Below, piece after piece: positions 7,285 through 13,379 of a stretch of 14,675 nucleotides of DNA. The translations under genes and the position numbers were made by a program. The notes under the pieces are model-generated. The model saw only the letters and a list, made by a program, of their open reading frames with translations, searched no databases and was not told where the DNA came from. The stretch is from Candidatus Latescibacterota bacterium (GTDB lineage: Bacteria > Latescibacterota > MVCY01 > DTYK01), in NCBI GenBank assembly GCA_012961925.1, contig DTYK01000276.1, forward strand, positions 1-14,675. The letters run 5' to 3'. Within the stretch, counting starts at the first letter, position 1, and every line of letters begins with the position of its first letter.

Positions 7285-7302
7285 AAAGGAGGTGAAGGAG
7301 GT
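7285..7302 (+). promoter_or_regulatory. Orphan perfect Shine-Dalgarno sequence (double)
   Basis: AAAGGAGGTGA (7285-7295) is a full-length complement of the common 16S rRNA 3' end, and AAGGAGGT (7295-7302) follows directly. The next annotated start is over 120 bases away and has its own ribosome site. Nearby candidate starts are TTG 7306, a nine-codon frame ending at TGA 7333-7335, and TTG 7313, a 37-codon frame. Confidence 0.5.
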
Positions 7303-7312
7303 CGGTTGATTT

Positions 7313-7426
7313 TTGCCTTGGTCAGCACCGGTTGAGAAAGTCGTAAAGTCACAGAAAGGCGGCGGCTGTCAGGCTGATATCTGGGAGAAAGGGCCTTTCG
7401 CCGTTCCAGAAAGAGGAGGGAGATAA
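7313..7426 (+). CDS. Possible 37-aa small protein abutting the barrel gene
   Basis: A frame open from TTG 7313 to TAA 7424-7426, whose stop touches the ATG of the next gene (TAAATG). It would begin (M)PWSAPVEKVVKSQKGG and end with GPFAVPERGGR; there is one cysteine and no membrane segment. AAGGAGGT ends 10 bases before the TTG, a tolerable spacing. Supporting it are the otherwise unexplained strong ribosome site and the stop/start coupling. Against it are the TTG start, the short length, no family that I recognise, and the fact that its last codons overlap the ribosome site of the next gene. Confidence 0.25.
   Translation: MPWSAPVEKVVKSQKGGGCQADIWEKGPFAVPERGGR
7387..7399. promoter_or_regulatory. 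Short palindrome GAAAGG-G-CCTTTC
   Basis: Six-base arms GAAAGG and CCTTTC surround a single G, 28 bases before the barrel gene start. The sequence resembles the AAAGGG/CCCTTT palindrome before iorA in arm composition, though the spacing of the half-sites differs. It could be an operator half-site pair or chance. Confidence 0.2.
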
Positions 7427-8575
7427 ATGAAGAGAATATTGATAATGACGTTAATTTTGTCCTTGGCGGCGACATCCACTACGTTCGCCTCAAGTGCAAG
7501 GGTCAACGGCGTTGGAGGCGAGCATCGGTTCCTGATAGACACTCAGAATTACAATGTCTATCCCGGTAGGGCCCTCAGGTTTGGCGACGCCGCCTATCTG
7601 GTGATTCCCAGAGCTGGTGCCAATGCCATCGGAGGGGTGTTGGTAAAGTTCGGGGCGGCGAAGGATAAGGTCTTGGGCGTCCACATCAACTTCCCCATGC
7701 CCAACGTTAGCGCCCTGAATAACATTCTGGACACAGCTCCGACCGGCAAGGCTGCTGTTGATGGCAGACTGGCGGCCCTGGATGTCCAACCGTGGTTCGA
7801 TGTCTTCTACGCGATGGAGCTAAAGGGGATGAAGGCTGGCATCCATGCCACTTACGCTTCGGACAAGGTAACTGATGATGTGCAGGACATCGAGACCTCG
7901 GCCACCGCTATGAACCTCTTCGCAGGTATAACGACGGAGGTTGGTGGGAGTATCCTTGACCTCGGTGCCGGCATCTCAACCCAGGCCTTCAGCGATGACG
8001 ATAAGGGAGTGAAGACGGAGAGTCAGGACGGACTTGGCCTCTGGGCCCAGGCGAGGTGTCTTCACCGGAAAGGCGAATCCCTCACCCTGATCCCCATGGC
8101 CAGTGTTGCTTTAAATACCAGGAGTCTCGGGGTAAAGGGTACCGTGACCCGTTCGAGCATGGATGTCGAGCTCGGTCTGGGTATGGAGAAGATGATAGGG
8201 AAGAGCCGGCTGATCCTGGGCGCCATCGCAGCAAGGAGCTCTGACAGCGAAACACGGGGCGGCGTTGAACTGACTGATACGGAACTGGTGCTCCCCAGGC
8301 TGATCGCAGGTTTTGAGACCCCGATCAAGAAGAAGCTCACGGCCAGAGGTGGCATATCACGCTCGTTTGTGTTTGCCACTGACGAGCAAGCTGCAGGCAA
8401 GGAAGTCAAGACGCAGGAGACGGTGGACATGTACAACCTTGGATTTTCGGTGAGGGTCAAATCGATCTTGATCGACTTCCTGCTGAAGAAGGACATCCTG
8501 CAGCGGGGTCCCTATCTGATCACCGGATCAGCCGATGATTGGGCCACCAACGTCTGCGTCACCTATCTATTTTGA
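7427..8575 (+). CDS. Putative outer-membrane beta-barrel protein
   Basis: A 382-residue exported protein that I cannot assign to a named family. It has a clear signal peptide (MKRILIMTLILSLAATSTTFASS, cleavage near residues 22-24). The N-terminal mature part (ARVNGVGGEHRFLIDTQNYN, then VYPGRALRFGD) recalls a group of surface proteins in FCB-type and other uncultured bacteria. The rest has alternating, glycine-rich strands typical of a beta-barrel, with repeated patterns such as LDLGAGIST, LELGLGMEK-like and RGGISRSFVF, and the chain ends VTYLF. A final phenylalanine is the usual outer-membrane insertion signal. A good ribosome site (GGAGGG at 7415-7420) precedes the ATG. It lies between the ior/paaK genes and the Liv importer, so it may be the outer-membrane entry route for the same substrates; that role is inference from position only. 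Confidence 0.7.
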   Translation: MKRILIMTLILSLAATSTTFASSARVNGVGGEHRFLIDTQNYNVYPGRALRFGDAAYLVIPRAGANAIGGVLVKFGAAKDKVLGVHINFPMPNVSALNNILDTAPTGKAAVDGRLAALDVQPWFDVFYAMELKGMKAGIHATYASDKVTDDVQDIETSATAMNLFAGITTEVGGSILDLGAGISTQAFSDDDKGVKTESQDGLGLWAQARCLHRKGESLTLIPMASVALNTRSLGVKGTVTRSSMDVELGLGMEKMIGKSRLILGAIAARSSDSETRGGVELTDTELVLPRLIAGFETPIKKKLTARGGISRSFVFATDEQAAGKEVKTQETVDMYNLGFSVRVKSILIDFLLKKDILQRGPYLITGSADDWATNVCVTYLF

Positions 8576-8599
8576 TCTGCTTGGGTGATGGTTGCAGAC

Positions 8600-8645
8600 T
8601 TACAGGGAGGGAGCCACCAGCGCCTCGGCGGTTCCCTCCCTGTAA
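8600..8645. repeat. Perfect 13-bp inverted repeat (hairpin) before livK
   Basis: TTACAGGGAGGGA (8600-8612) is the exact reverse complement of TCCCTCCCTGTAA (8633-8645). The stem can be extended inward by further pairs with one mismatch, leaving a loop of about eight bases. No T-run follows on either strand, so it is not a classical intrinsic terminator. It sits 24 bases after the barrel gene stop and 35 bases before the livK start. It could stabilise the 3' end of the upstream mRNA, mark a processing site, or be a long operator. Confidence 0.8.
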
Positions 8646-8680
8646 CACTAATGGTCAAACCTCTGTCAAGGAGATTTCTC

Positions 8681-9844
8681 ATGTCTGGTCTAAACAGAAA
8701 ATGGACGGTTGTCATATGTCTTCTGGCTGCCTTCTCTCTGTTGACCTCCACCTGTACGAAGAAGAAGGAGGCCTATAAGGTTGGGGCCATATTTGCTATA
8801 ACGGGTCCGGCCTCATGGCTCGGGGAACCGGAGAGAAATACAGTACAGATGATCGTCGAGCAGGTCAACGCTGAAGGAGGAATCAACGGACACCTGCTGG
8901 AGCTGATCATTGAGGATACTGTGGGAGACGAAACCAAGACAGTAAACGCGGTCAATAAGCTGATAGAAAAGGACAATGTCTTGGCTATTGTTGGCCCATC
9001 CAGAAGCGGCACAACCATGGCGGTCATCCCTATAGTGGAGAAGGCAAAGGTCCCCCTCATCTCCTGTGCAGCAGCGGAGACAATCGTTGAACCCGTCGAA
9101 CAGCGGCACTGGGTGTTCAAGACCCCCCAGAAGGACAGCGATGCTGTCATAAGGATATTTGAACATATAAAGAGCAAAGGCATGTCCAAGGTTGCCATAA
9201 TCACCGGCACCACAGGATTCGGGGACGCAGGGAGAAAGCAGCTTAAGAAATATGCTGCGGAGATGGGTATTGCCATTGTCGCCGACGAGACATATGGTCC
9301 AGGGGATACCGATATGACCCCGCAACTGATGAAGATCAAGGCCACTGATGCACAAGCGCTGATCAACTGGTCGATTGTGCCGGCACAGGCTATCGTTCCC
9401 AAAAACATGAGGCAGCTCGGGATGACTATCCCTCTATATCAAAGCCATGGCTTCGGTAACATCAAATACGCCGAGGCGGCCGGTGAGGCTGGGGAGGGCA
9501 TCATATTCCCGGCAGGACGTCTCTTAGCCGTAGATTCCCTGCCGGACGATCATCCTCAGAAGGCGGTTCTGGCCAGATATAAGAAGGACTATGAGGAGAA
9601 GTTCAAAGAACCCGTCAGCACATTCGGCGGACATGCATATGATGCGTTATGGCTTGTGATCGACGCCTTGAAAGCAGTCGGCCCTGACCGGGCGAAGATC
9701 AGGGATCACATCGAAAACAGAAAGGGCTTCATTGGGACCGGTGGAATTTTCAACTTCTCACCCGAGGATCATAACGGCCTCACCAAAGACGCCTTTGAGA
9801 TGTTAACCGTCAAAAGCTGTAAATTCACCCTCCTGTCAGAATAG
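8681..9844 (+). CDS. livK: Liv-type ABC transporter substrate-binding lipoprotein
   Basis: A 387-residue periplasmic ligand-binding protein of the branched-chain/hydrophobic amino-acid uptake (HAAT) family, type I fold. The N-terminus is basic (MSGLNRKW), then hydrophobic, ending LLTSTCTKKK. Cys25 is the likely lipid-anchor residue, though Thr at -1 is unusual for a lipobox. The mature protein begins YKVGAIFAITGPASWLG, the usual first strand and ligand loop, followed by VNAEGGINGH and AIVGPSRSGTTMA, all typical. I place the start at ATG 8681 because AAGGAG (8668-8673) lies seven bases before it and the signal peptide begins there. In-frame upstream ATGs at 8585 and 8651 would run translation through, or start just after, the hairpin. 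The ligand could be a branched-chain or aromatic amino acid, or an aryl acid; the neighbouring ior and paaK genes favour an aromatic one. Confidence 0.92.
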   Translation: MSGLNRKWTVVICLLAAFSLLTSTCTKKKEAYKVGAIFAITGPASWLGEPERNTVQMIVEQVNAEGGINGHLLELIIEDTVGDETKTVNAVNKLIEKDNVLAIVGPSRSGTTMAVIPIVEKAKVPLISCAAAETIVEPVEQRHWVFKTPQKDSDAVIRIFEHIKSKGMSKVAIITGTTGFGDAGRKQLKKYAAEMGIAIVADETYGPGDTDMTPQLMKIKATDAQALINWSIVPAQAIVPKNMRQLGMTIPLYQSHGFGNIKYAEAAGEAGEGIIFPAGRLLAVDSLPDDHPQKAVLARYKKDYEEKFKEPVSTFGGHAYDALWLVIDALKAVGPDRAKIRDHIENRKGFIGTGGIFNFSPEDHNGLTKDAFEMLTVKSCKFTLLSE

Positions 9845-9858
9845 GCAAGGAGACCGCT

Positions 9859-9899
9859 GACGGGGCTATGACTGTATTTTACATAGCCCCGTCTTTTCT
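9859..9899 (+). terminator. Intercistronic terminator/attenuator between livK and livH
   Basis: GACGGGGCTATG (9859-9870) pairs perfectly with CATAGCCCCGTC (9882-9893) around an 11-base loop, and TTTTCT follows. This is a strong intrinsic-terminator shape, placed directly before the livH ribosome site (AAGGAG, 9900-9905). In binding-protein transporters such hairpins let the binding protein be made in excess of the membrane parts, by partial termination or by protecting the upstream mRNA. Confidence 0.85.
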
Positions 9900-9911
9900 A
9901 AGGAGAAGAAA

Positions 9912-10802
9912 ATGGGAGGCAGTGGAATATTACAGCTTATTTTCAGCGGCATTACTATAGGAAGCATCTATGGCCTGGTTGCCGTGGGCTTTGACATCAT
10001 ATATAACTGCACGGGGATAATCAACTTTGCACAGGGCGAATTCGTGATGCTCGGTGGAATGATTATGATATCCCTTGTCGGGGCAGCAGATCTGCCGATG
10101 TGGATATCCTTCCCTATTGCTGTCTTCGCCGTGACCCTGATCGGCGCCCTCTTTGAAAGGCTATGTATCCACCCGTTAAAGAAGCCTTCGATTCTAACCC
10201 TGATCATTATCACCATCGCAGCCTCCATACTGTTCAAAGGCGGCGCAATGTTTGCTTGGGGTAAGCAGACCTTCAGCCTTCCCCATTTCTCAAGTGAAAG
10301 GCCGATCTCCATATTTGGCGCCACGATCCTTCCCCAGACTGTCTGGATCCTCGGGTTCATAGCGGTGGTTGTACTTTTGCTTGCGTTCTTTTTCAAGGCC
10401 ACCATGGTTGGTAAGGCAATGAGGGCCTGTGCCGCGAACCGCTCCGCCGCCAGCCTTGTGGGGGTGAACGTCAAGGAAATCGTCTTGCTGTCTTTTGCCT
10501 TAAGCGCGGCCATAGGTGCGGTTGCCGGGATAATCATTGCGCCTATCGCATTAATGGATTATGAAAGGGGCATGATATTGGGATTGAAGGGTTTCAGCGC
10601 CGCTGTGTTGGGAGGTCTGGGAAATCCGGTTGGGGCGGTAGTCGCTGGATTTCTCATCGGCATAGTGGAAGCCCTCTGCGCCGGTCTCTTGTCATCGCAT
10701 TACAAGGATGCAGTTGCCCTGATAGTTCTATTGGCCGTGTTGTTCATAAGACCAAGCGGACTCTTCGGCAGTTTGGAGGCCAGTAGATTGAAGAAATTTT
10801 AA
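9912..10802 (+). CDS. livH: Liv-type ABC transporter permease, LivH-like
   Basis: A 296-residue inner-membrane permease with about eight hydrophobic segments, of the LivH class. The start GILQLIFSGITIGSIYGLVA and the segment NFAQGEFVMLGGM are the family's signature opening. The C-terminal GLKGFSAAVLGGLGNPVGAV holds the cytoplasmic loop that contacts the ATPases. The length is normal. AAGGAG lies six bases before the ATG. It pairs with the following LivM-type permease to form the channel. The terminator-like hairpin just upstream probably lowers its expression relative to the binding protein. Confidence 0.95.
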   Translation: MGGSGILQLIFSGITIGSIYGLVAVGFDIIYNCTGIINFAQGEFVMLGGMIMISLVGAADLPMWISFPIAVFAVTLIGALFERLCIHPLKKPSILTLIIITIAASILFKGGAMFAWGKQTFSLPHFSSERPISIFGATILPQTVWILGFIAVVVLLLAFFFKATMVGKAMRACAANRSAASLVGVNVKEIVLLSFALSAAIGAVAGIIIAPIALMDYERGMILGLKGFSAAVLGGLGNPVGAVVAGFLIGIVEALCAGLLSSHYKDAVALIVLLAVLFIRPSGLFGSLEASRLKKF

Positions 10803-10826
10803 GTCGGGAGGACAGAGTCTTATCCA

Positions 10827-10853
10827 ATGTTGCTTGTACCGTTTTTAGTCTGA
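10827..10853 (+). CDS. Possible 8-codon leader peptide rich in Leu/Val/Phe, before livM
   Basis: ATG 10827 opens a frame reading MLLVPFLV and stops at TGA 10851-10853, eight bases before the livM ATG. Six of the seven residues after Met are Leu, Val or Phe, which is what a translational leader sensing hydrophobic amino acids would look like. Against it: GGGAGG (10806-10811) is 15 bases from the ATG, too far for a good ribosome site, no attenuator hairpin follows, and T-rich DNA readily encodes such residues. Confidence 0.2.
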   Translation: MLLVPFLV

Positions 10854-10861
10854 AAAAGCCT

Positions 10862-11830
10862 ATGGGAGCGAAGAATCGCATTTCGTTAGGGGTTCTCGTA
10901 GGGGGTTTAGTGCTTTTGCCCTTATTCATGAGGAATCCCTATTACATCGGCGTTATGGTGTTTATAGGCCTTTACAGTCTTATTACCATAGGCCTGAGCC
11001 TGCTTATGGGTTATGCCGGCCAGATCTCTCTGGGGCACGCTGCCTTTTTCGCCACAGGAGCTTACACCTCTGGCATCCTCACCACAAAAGCGGGTTTTGC
11101 TCCCGTGCCTGCTTTTTTCACTGCCATCCTGCTAACCGCCTGTGTTGCTTTTTTAATCGGGATACCCACACTGAGACTGAAAGGTCATTATCTGGCCATG
11201 GCAACTCTGGGTTTTGGCCAGATAGTCTATATCATCCTCAACGCCTCCGTCGAGTTTACAGGCGGCCCATCCGGCTTCGGGGAGATCCCAAGGATCCAGC
11301 TCGGAAGCATTTTGATAGAAAGTCAGATCTCACGTTATTGTCTTGTATGGTCCCTGGTCATCCTGGTGCTTATTTTCTCCCTGAACCTTATCAATTCCCG
11401 GGTAGGACGTGCCCTTCGGTCCATACATGGGAGTGAACTGGCAGCCAATGCAATGGGCGTGAACACGTCCAAACACAAGATCCAGGTCTTCGTCCTCAGC
11501 GCTATCTATGCGTCGATGGCGGGAAGTCTCTACGCCCATTTCGTCACCTTTATCAGTCCGAGCTCATTTGACCTGAAGTTCTCGATCCTTGTGGTGACTA
11601 TGGTCGTTGTCGGAGGGATGTCCAGCGTGTGGGGCGCCCTTGTGGGAACCTTTTTATTAGGCCTTTTACCTGAGCTGCTCAGGAACTTCAGGGATTACGA
11701 TATTCTGGTTTATGGATTTGTGCTGCTTCTGATAATGGTCTTCACACCGGAAGGGTTGATCGGGTTGATAGACAGGCTTAAAGGGGCTCAAGAGAAAAGG
11801 AGCTTGAAGGCCCAGGCGAAGCTATCCTGA
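10862..11830 (+). CDS. livM: Liv-type ABC transporter permease, LivM-like
   Basis: A 322-residue second permease of the importer, with many hydrophobic segments. The core motif LMGYAGQISLGHAAFFATGAY (within about residues 48-70) is the LivM hallmark, and VTMVVVGGMSSVWGALVGT near the C-terminus is the ATPase-coupling region. ATG 10862 is the first usable start in this frame, and no Shine-Dalgarno sequence precedes it. Translation may therefore depend on coupling to an upstream frame; a tiny ORF ends eight bases before. It lies 59 bases after livH. Confidence 0.94.
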   Translation: MGAKNRISLGVLVGGLVLLPLFMRNPYYIGVMVFIGLYSLITIGLSLLMGYAGQISLGHAAFFATGAYTSGILTTKAGFAPVPAFFTAILLTACVAFLIGIPTLRLKGHYLAMATLGFGQIVYIILNASVEFTGGPSGFGEIPRIQLGSILIESQISRYCLVWSLVILVLIFSLNLINSRVGRALRSIHGSELAANAMGVNTSKHKIQVFVLSAIYASMAGSLYAHFVTFISPSSFDLKFSILVVTMVVVGGMSSVWGALVGTFLLGLLPELLRNFRDYDILVYGFVLLLIMVFTPEGLIGLIDRLKGAQEKRSLKAQAKLS

Positions 11831-11849
11831 AAGAACGTATAAGAGGTCA

Positions 11850-12614
11850 ATGGAATCTATCTTAGAGGTCAGAAATCTGGTGAAGAGGTTCGGCGGCCTT
11901 GTAGCCGTTTCGGATGTGAGCTTTAGGGTACAAAGAGGGCAGATCAAGGCCATTATCGGGCCCAATGGCGCCGGAAAGACCACCATCTTCAATCTCATCA
12001 CAGGCGTTGACTCTCCGACTGCTGGTGAGATAAGGTTCAAGAACAGTGAGATCAACGGTCTTAAGCCGCATGAGATAGCAGCAAAGGGCATTTCAAGGAC
12101 GTTCCAGAACGTCCAGTTATTCGACAACATGACGGTTCTGGAGAATGTTATGGTGGGGCGTCATCCCAGGACGGTCTCCGGTTTATTGAGCTCCGCACTG
12201 CGCCTGCCAAGGACGAAGTCCGAGGAACGGGCTATCCATACTGCCGCAATGGAGCGACTCAATTTTGTCGGACTCGATTCCTCCTCTCAGGACTTAGCTG
12301 TAAACCTCCCTTTTGGACAGCAGAGGCTCCTGGAGCTGGCAAGGGCACTTGCCACAGATCCCGAGCTGCTCCTGCTCGATGAACCCGCGGCCGGGCTCAA
12401 TTCGTTCGAAGCAGGCCTTCTGGCGGATCTGATCCTTAAGATCCGTGAACACGGCACAACCATTCTGCTGGTAGAACATGATATGGAGCTTGTGATGGAT
12501 ATCTCCGATGAGATCGTTGTGCTAAATTATGGTAAGAAGATCGCGGAAGGGACTCCTGTTGAAGTTCAGAACGACCAGCAGGTGATCAATGCCTATCTTG
12601 GTGAAGGGCCTTAA
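11850..12614 (+). CDS. livG: Liv-type ABC transporter ATP-binding protein, LivG-like
   Basis: A 254-residue cytoplasmic ATPase that powers the importer together with LivF. Walker A is GPNGAGKT (37-44), the ABC signature position reads LPFGQQRLLELARAL (from 153), Walker B is LLLLDEP (173-179), and the switch histidine is in LVEHDM (His210). The signature has the FGQQ form common in LivG rather than the LSGGQ form. GISRTFQNVQLF is also typical of LivG. The ribosome site (AGAGGT) is modest. The gene lies 19 bases after livM and is followed almost immediately by livF. Confidence 0.95.
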   Translation: MESILEVRNLVKRFGGLVAVSDVSFRVQRGQIKAIIGPNGAGKTTIFNLITGVDSPTAGEIRFKNSEINGLKPHEIAAKGISRTFQNVQLFDNMTVLENVMVGRHPRTVSGLLSSALRLPRTKSEERAIHTAAMERLNFVGLDSSSQDLAVNLPFGQQRLLELARALATDPELLLLDEPAAGLNSFEAGLLADLILKIREHGTTILLVEHDMELVMDISDEIVVLNYGKKIAEGTPVEVQNDQQVINAYLGEGP

Positions 12615-12615
12615 A

Positions 12616-13350
12616 ATGCTACAGATGAGAAATGTGAACGCTTACTATGGCCGTGTTCAGGCCTTAAAGGGCATCTCTCTCCACGTCCTCCCCGGGGAGA
12701 TCGTCTGTTTGATCGGCGCGAATGGTGCTGGCAAGACCACCATATTACGTTCGATCTCCGGGTTACTGGATGTGCTGGACGGGGAGATCCGCTTCAACGG
12801 CACCCGGCTGACAGACCTGGCCCCGGACCAGATTGTCCGGCTGGGGATCTCCCACGTTCCGGAAGGGAGGCAGTTGTTCGGCCCTCTCACGGTTATCGAC
12901 AACCTCCGCCTCGGTGCCTACCAGAGATACAGAAGATCGAACAGGTCTCAGATCCAAAAGGATATCGAATACGTCTTTCAACTATTCCCTCTCCTGGAGG
13001 CGAGGGCGTCAAACCTGGCCGGGACTCTGAGCGGTGGTGAGCAACAGATGCTCGCCATCGGGAGGGCATTGATGTCCAGACCCAAGCTTCTCCTGCTCGA
13101 TGAGCCTTCAATGGGCCTTGCACCGATGGTGGCCAGAGAGATATTCGAGGTAATAAAAGACCTGAGGGAAGGGGGTACCACAATCCTACTTGTTGAGCAG
13201 AATGCCAGGATGGCTCTGAGCCTGGCAGATCGTGGCTATGTCTTAGAGACCGGTAAGATCATCATCGAAGGGCCAAGCGCTGAACTTCTTGAAAACAGAG
13301 AGGTGAAACGCGCATATCTGGGCAAGGGACGGAAGGGATTCTTCGAGTGA
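12616..13350 (+). CDS. livF: Liv-type ABC transporter ATP-binding protein, LivF-like
   Basis: A 244-residue second ATPase of the importer. Walker A is GANGAGKT (34-41), the signature is LSGGEQQMLAIGRAL (from 138) and Walker B is LLLLDEP (158-164). The switch position is glutamine in LLVEQNA, which is normal for LivF. The start ATG 12616 follows the livG stop by one base and has GAAGGG upstream within the end of livG. An in-frame ATG at 12589 would overlap livG by 26 bases and add nine residues that do not belong to the fold. The tight junction implies coupled, balanced synthesis of both ATPases. Confidence 0.95.
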   Translation: MLQMRNVNAYYGRVQALKGISLHVLPGEIVCLIGANGAGKTTILRSISGLLDVLDGEIRFNGTRLTDLAPDQIVRLGISHVPEGRQLFGPLTVIDNLRLGAYQRYRRSNRSQIQKDIEYVFQLFPLLEARASNLAGTLSGGEQQMLAIGRALMSRPKLLLLDEPSMGLAPMVAREIFEVIKDLREGGTTILLVEQNARMALSLADRGYVLETGKIIIEGPSAELLENREVKRAYLGKGRKGFFE

Positions 13351-13379
13351 TACCGAAAAGTTCATATATGGAGGTTTAG

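Larger units (their letters stand above)
7244..7426. other. 183-base leader before the outer-membrane protein gene
   Basis: This gap holds two overlapping, unusually strong Shine-Dalgarno sequences (7285-7295 and 7295-7302) that do not belong to any obvious gene, a possible 37-codon frame (7313-7426), an inverted pair AGGCAAA/TTTGCCT flanking the Shine-Dalgarno stretch, and a 13-base interrupted palindrome (7387-7399). The ribosome site of the next gene is at 7413-7420. No terminator with a T-run is visible after the ACT gene, so readthrough into the barrel gene is possible. Confidence 0.5.

Noticed and set aside
7262..7385. Partial resemblance to a c-di-GMP/cGAMP (GEMM-type) riboswitch: GGCAAA, then GTCGTAAAGTCAC, then CTGGGA.
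   Set aside because: The GGCAAA and the GNCGNAAAG-like element are about 75 bases apart, too far for the conserved stem, and the flanking pairings do not form. The match is only scattered short words.
8585..8680. N-terminal extension of livK to ATG 8585.
   Set aside because: It would read through the perfect hairpin and place about 32 residues before a normal signal peptide; ATG 8681 has a good ribosome site at correct spacing.
8773..9408. Long minus-strand ORF of 211 codons opposite livK.
   Set aside because: It is antisense to a clear substrate-binding protein gene and its composition is the mirror of that gene; no start context or recognisable domain.
9968..10537. Minus-strand ORF of 189 codons opposite livH.
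   Set aside because: It is a shadow of a membrane protein gene; no recognisable domain or ribosome site supports it.
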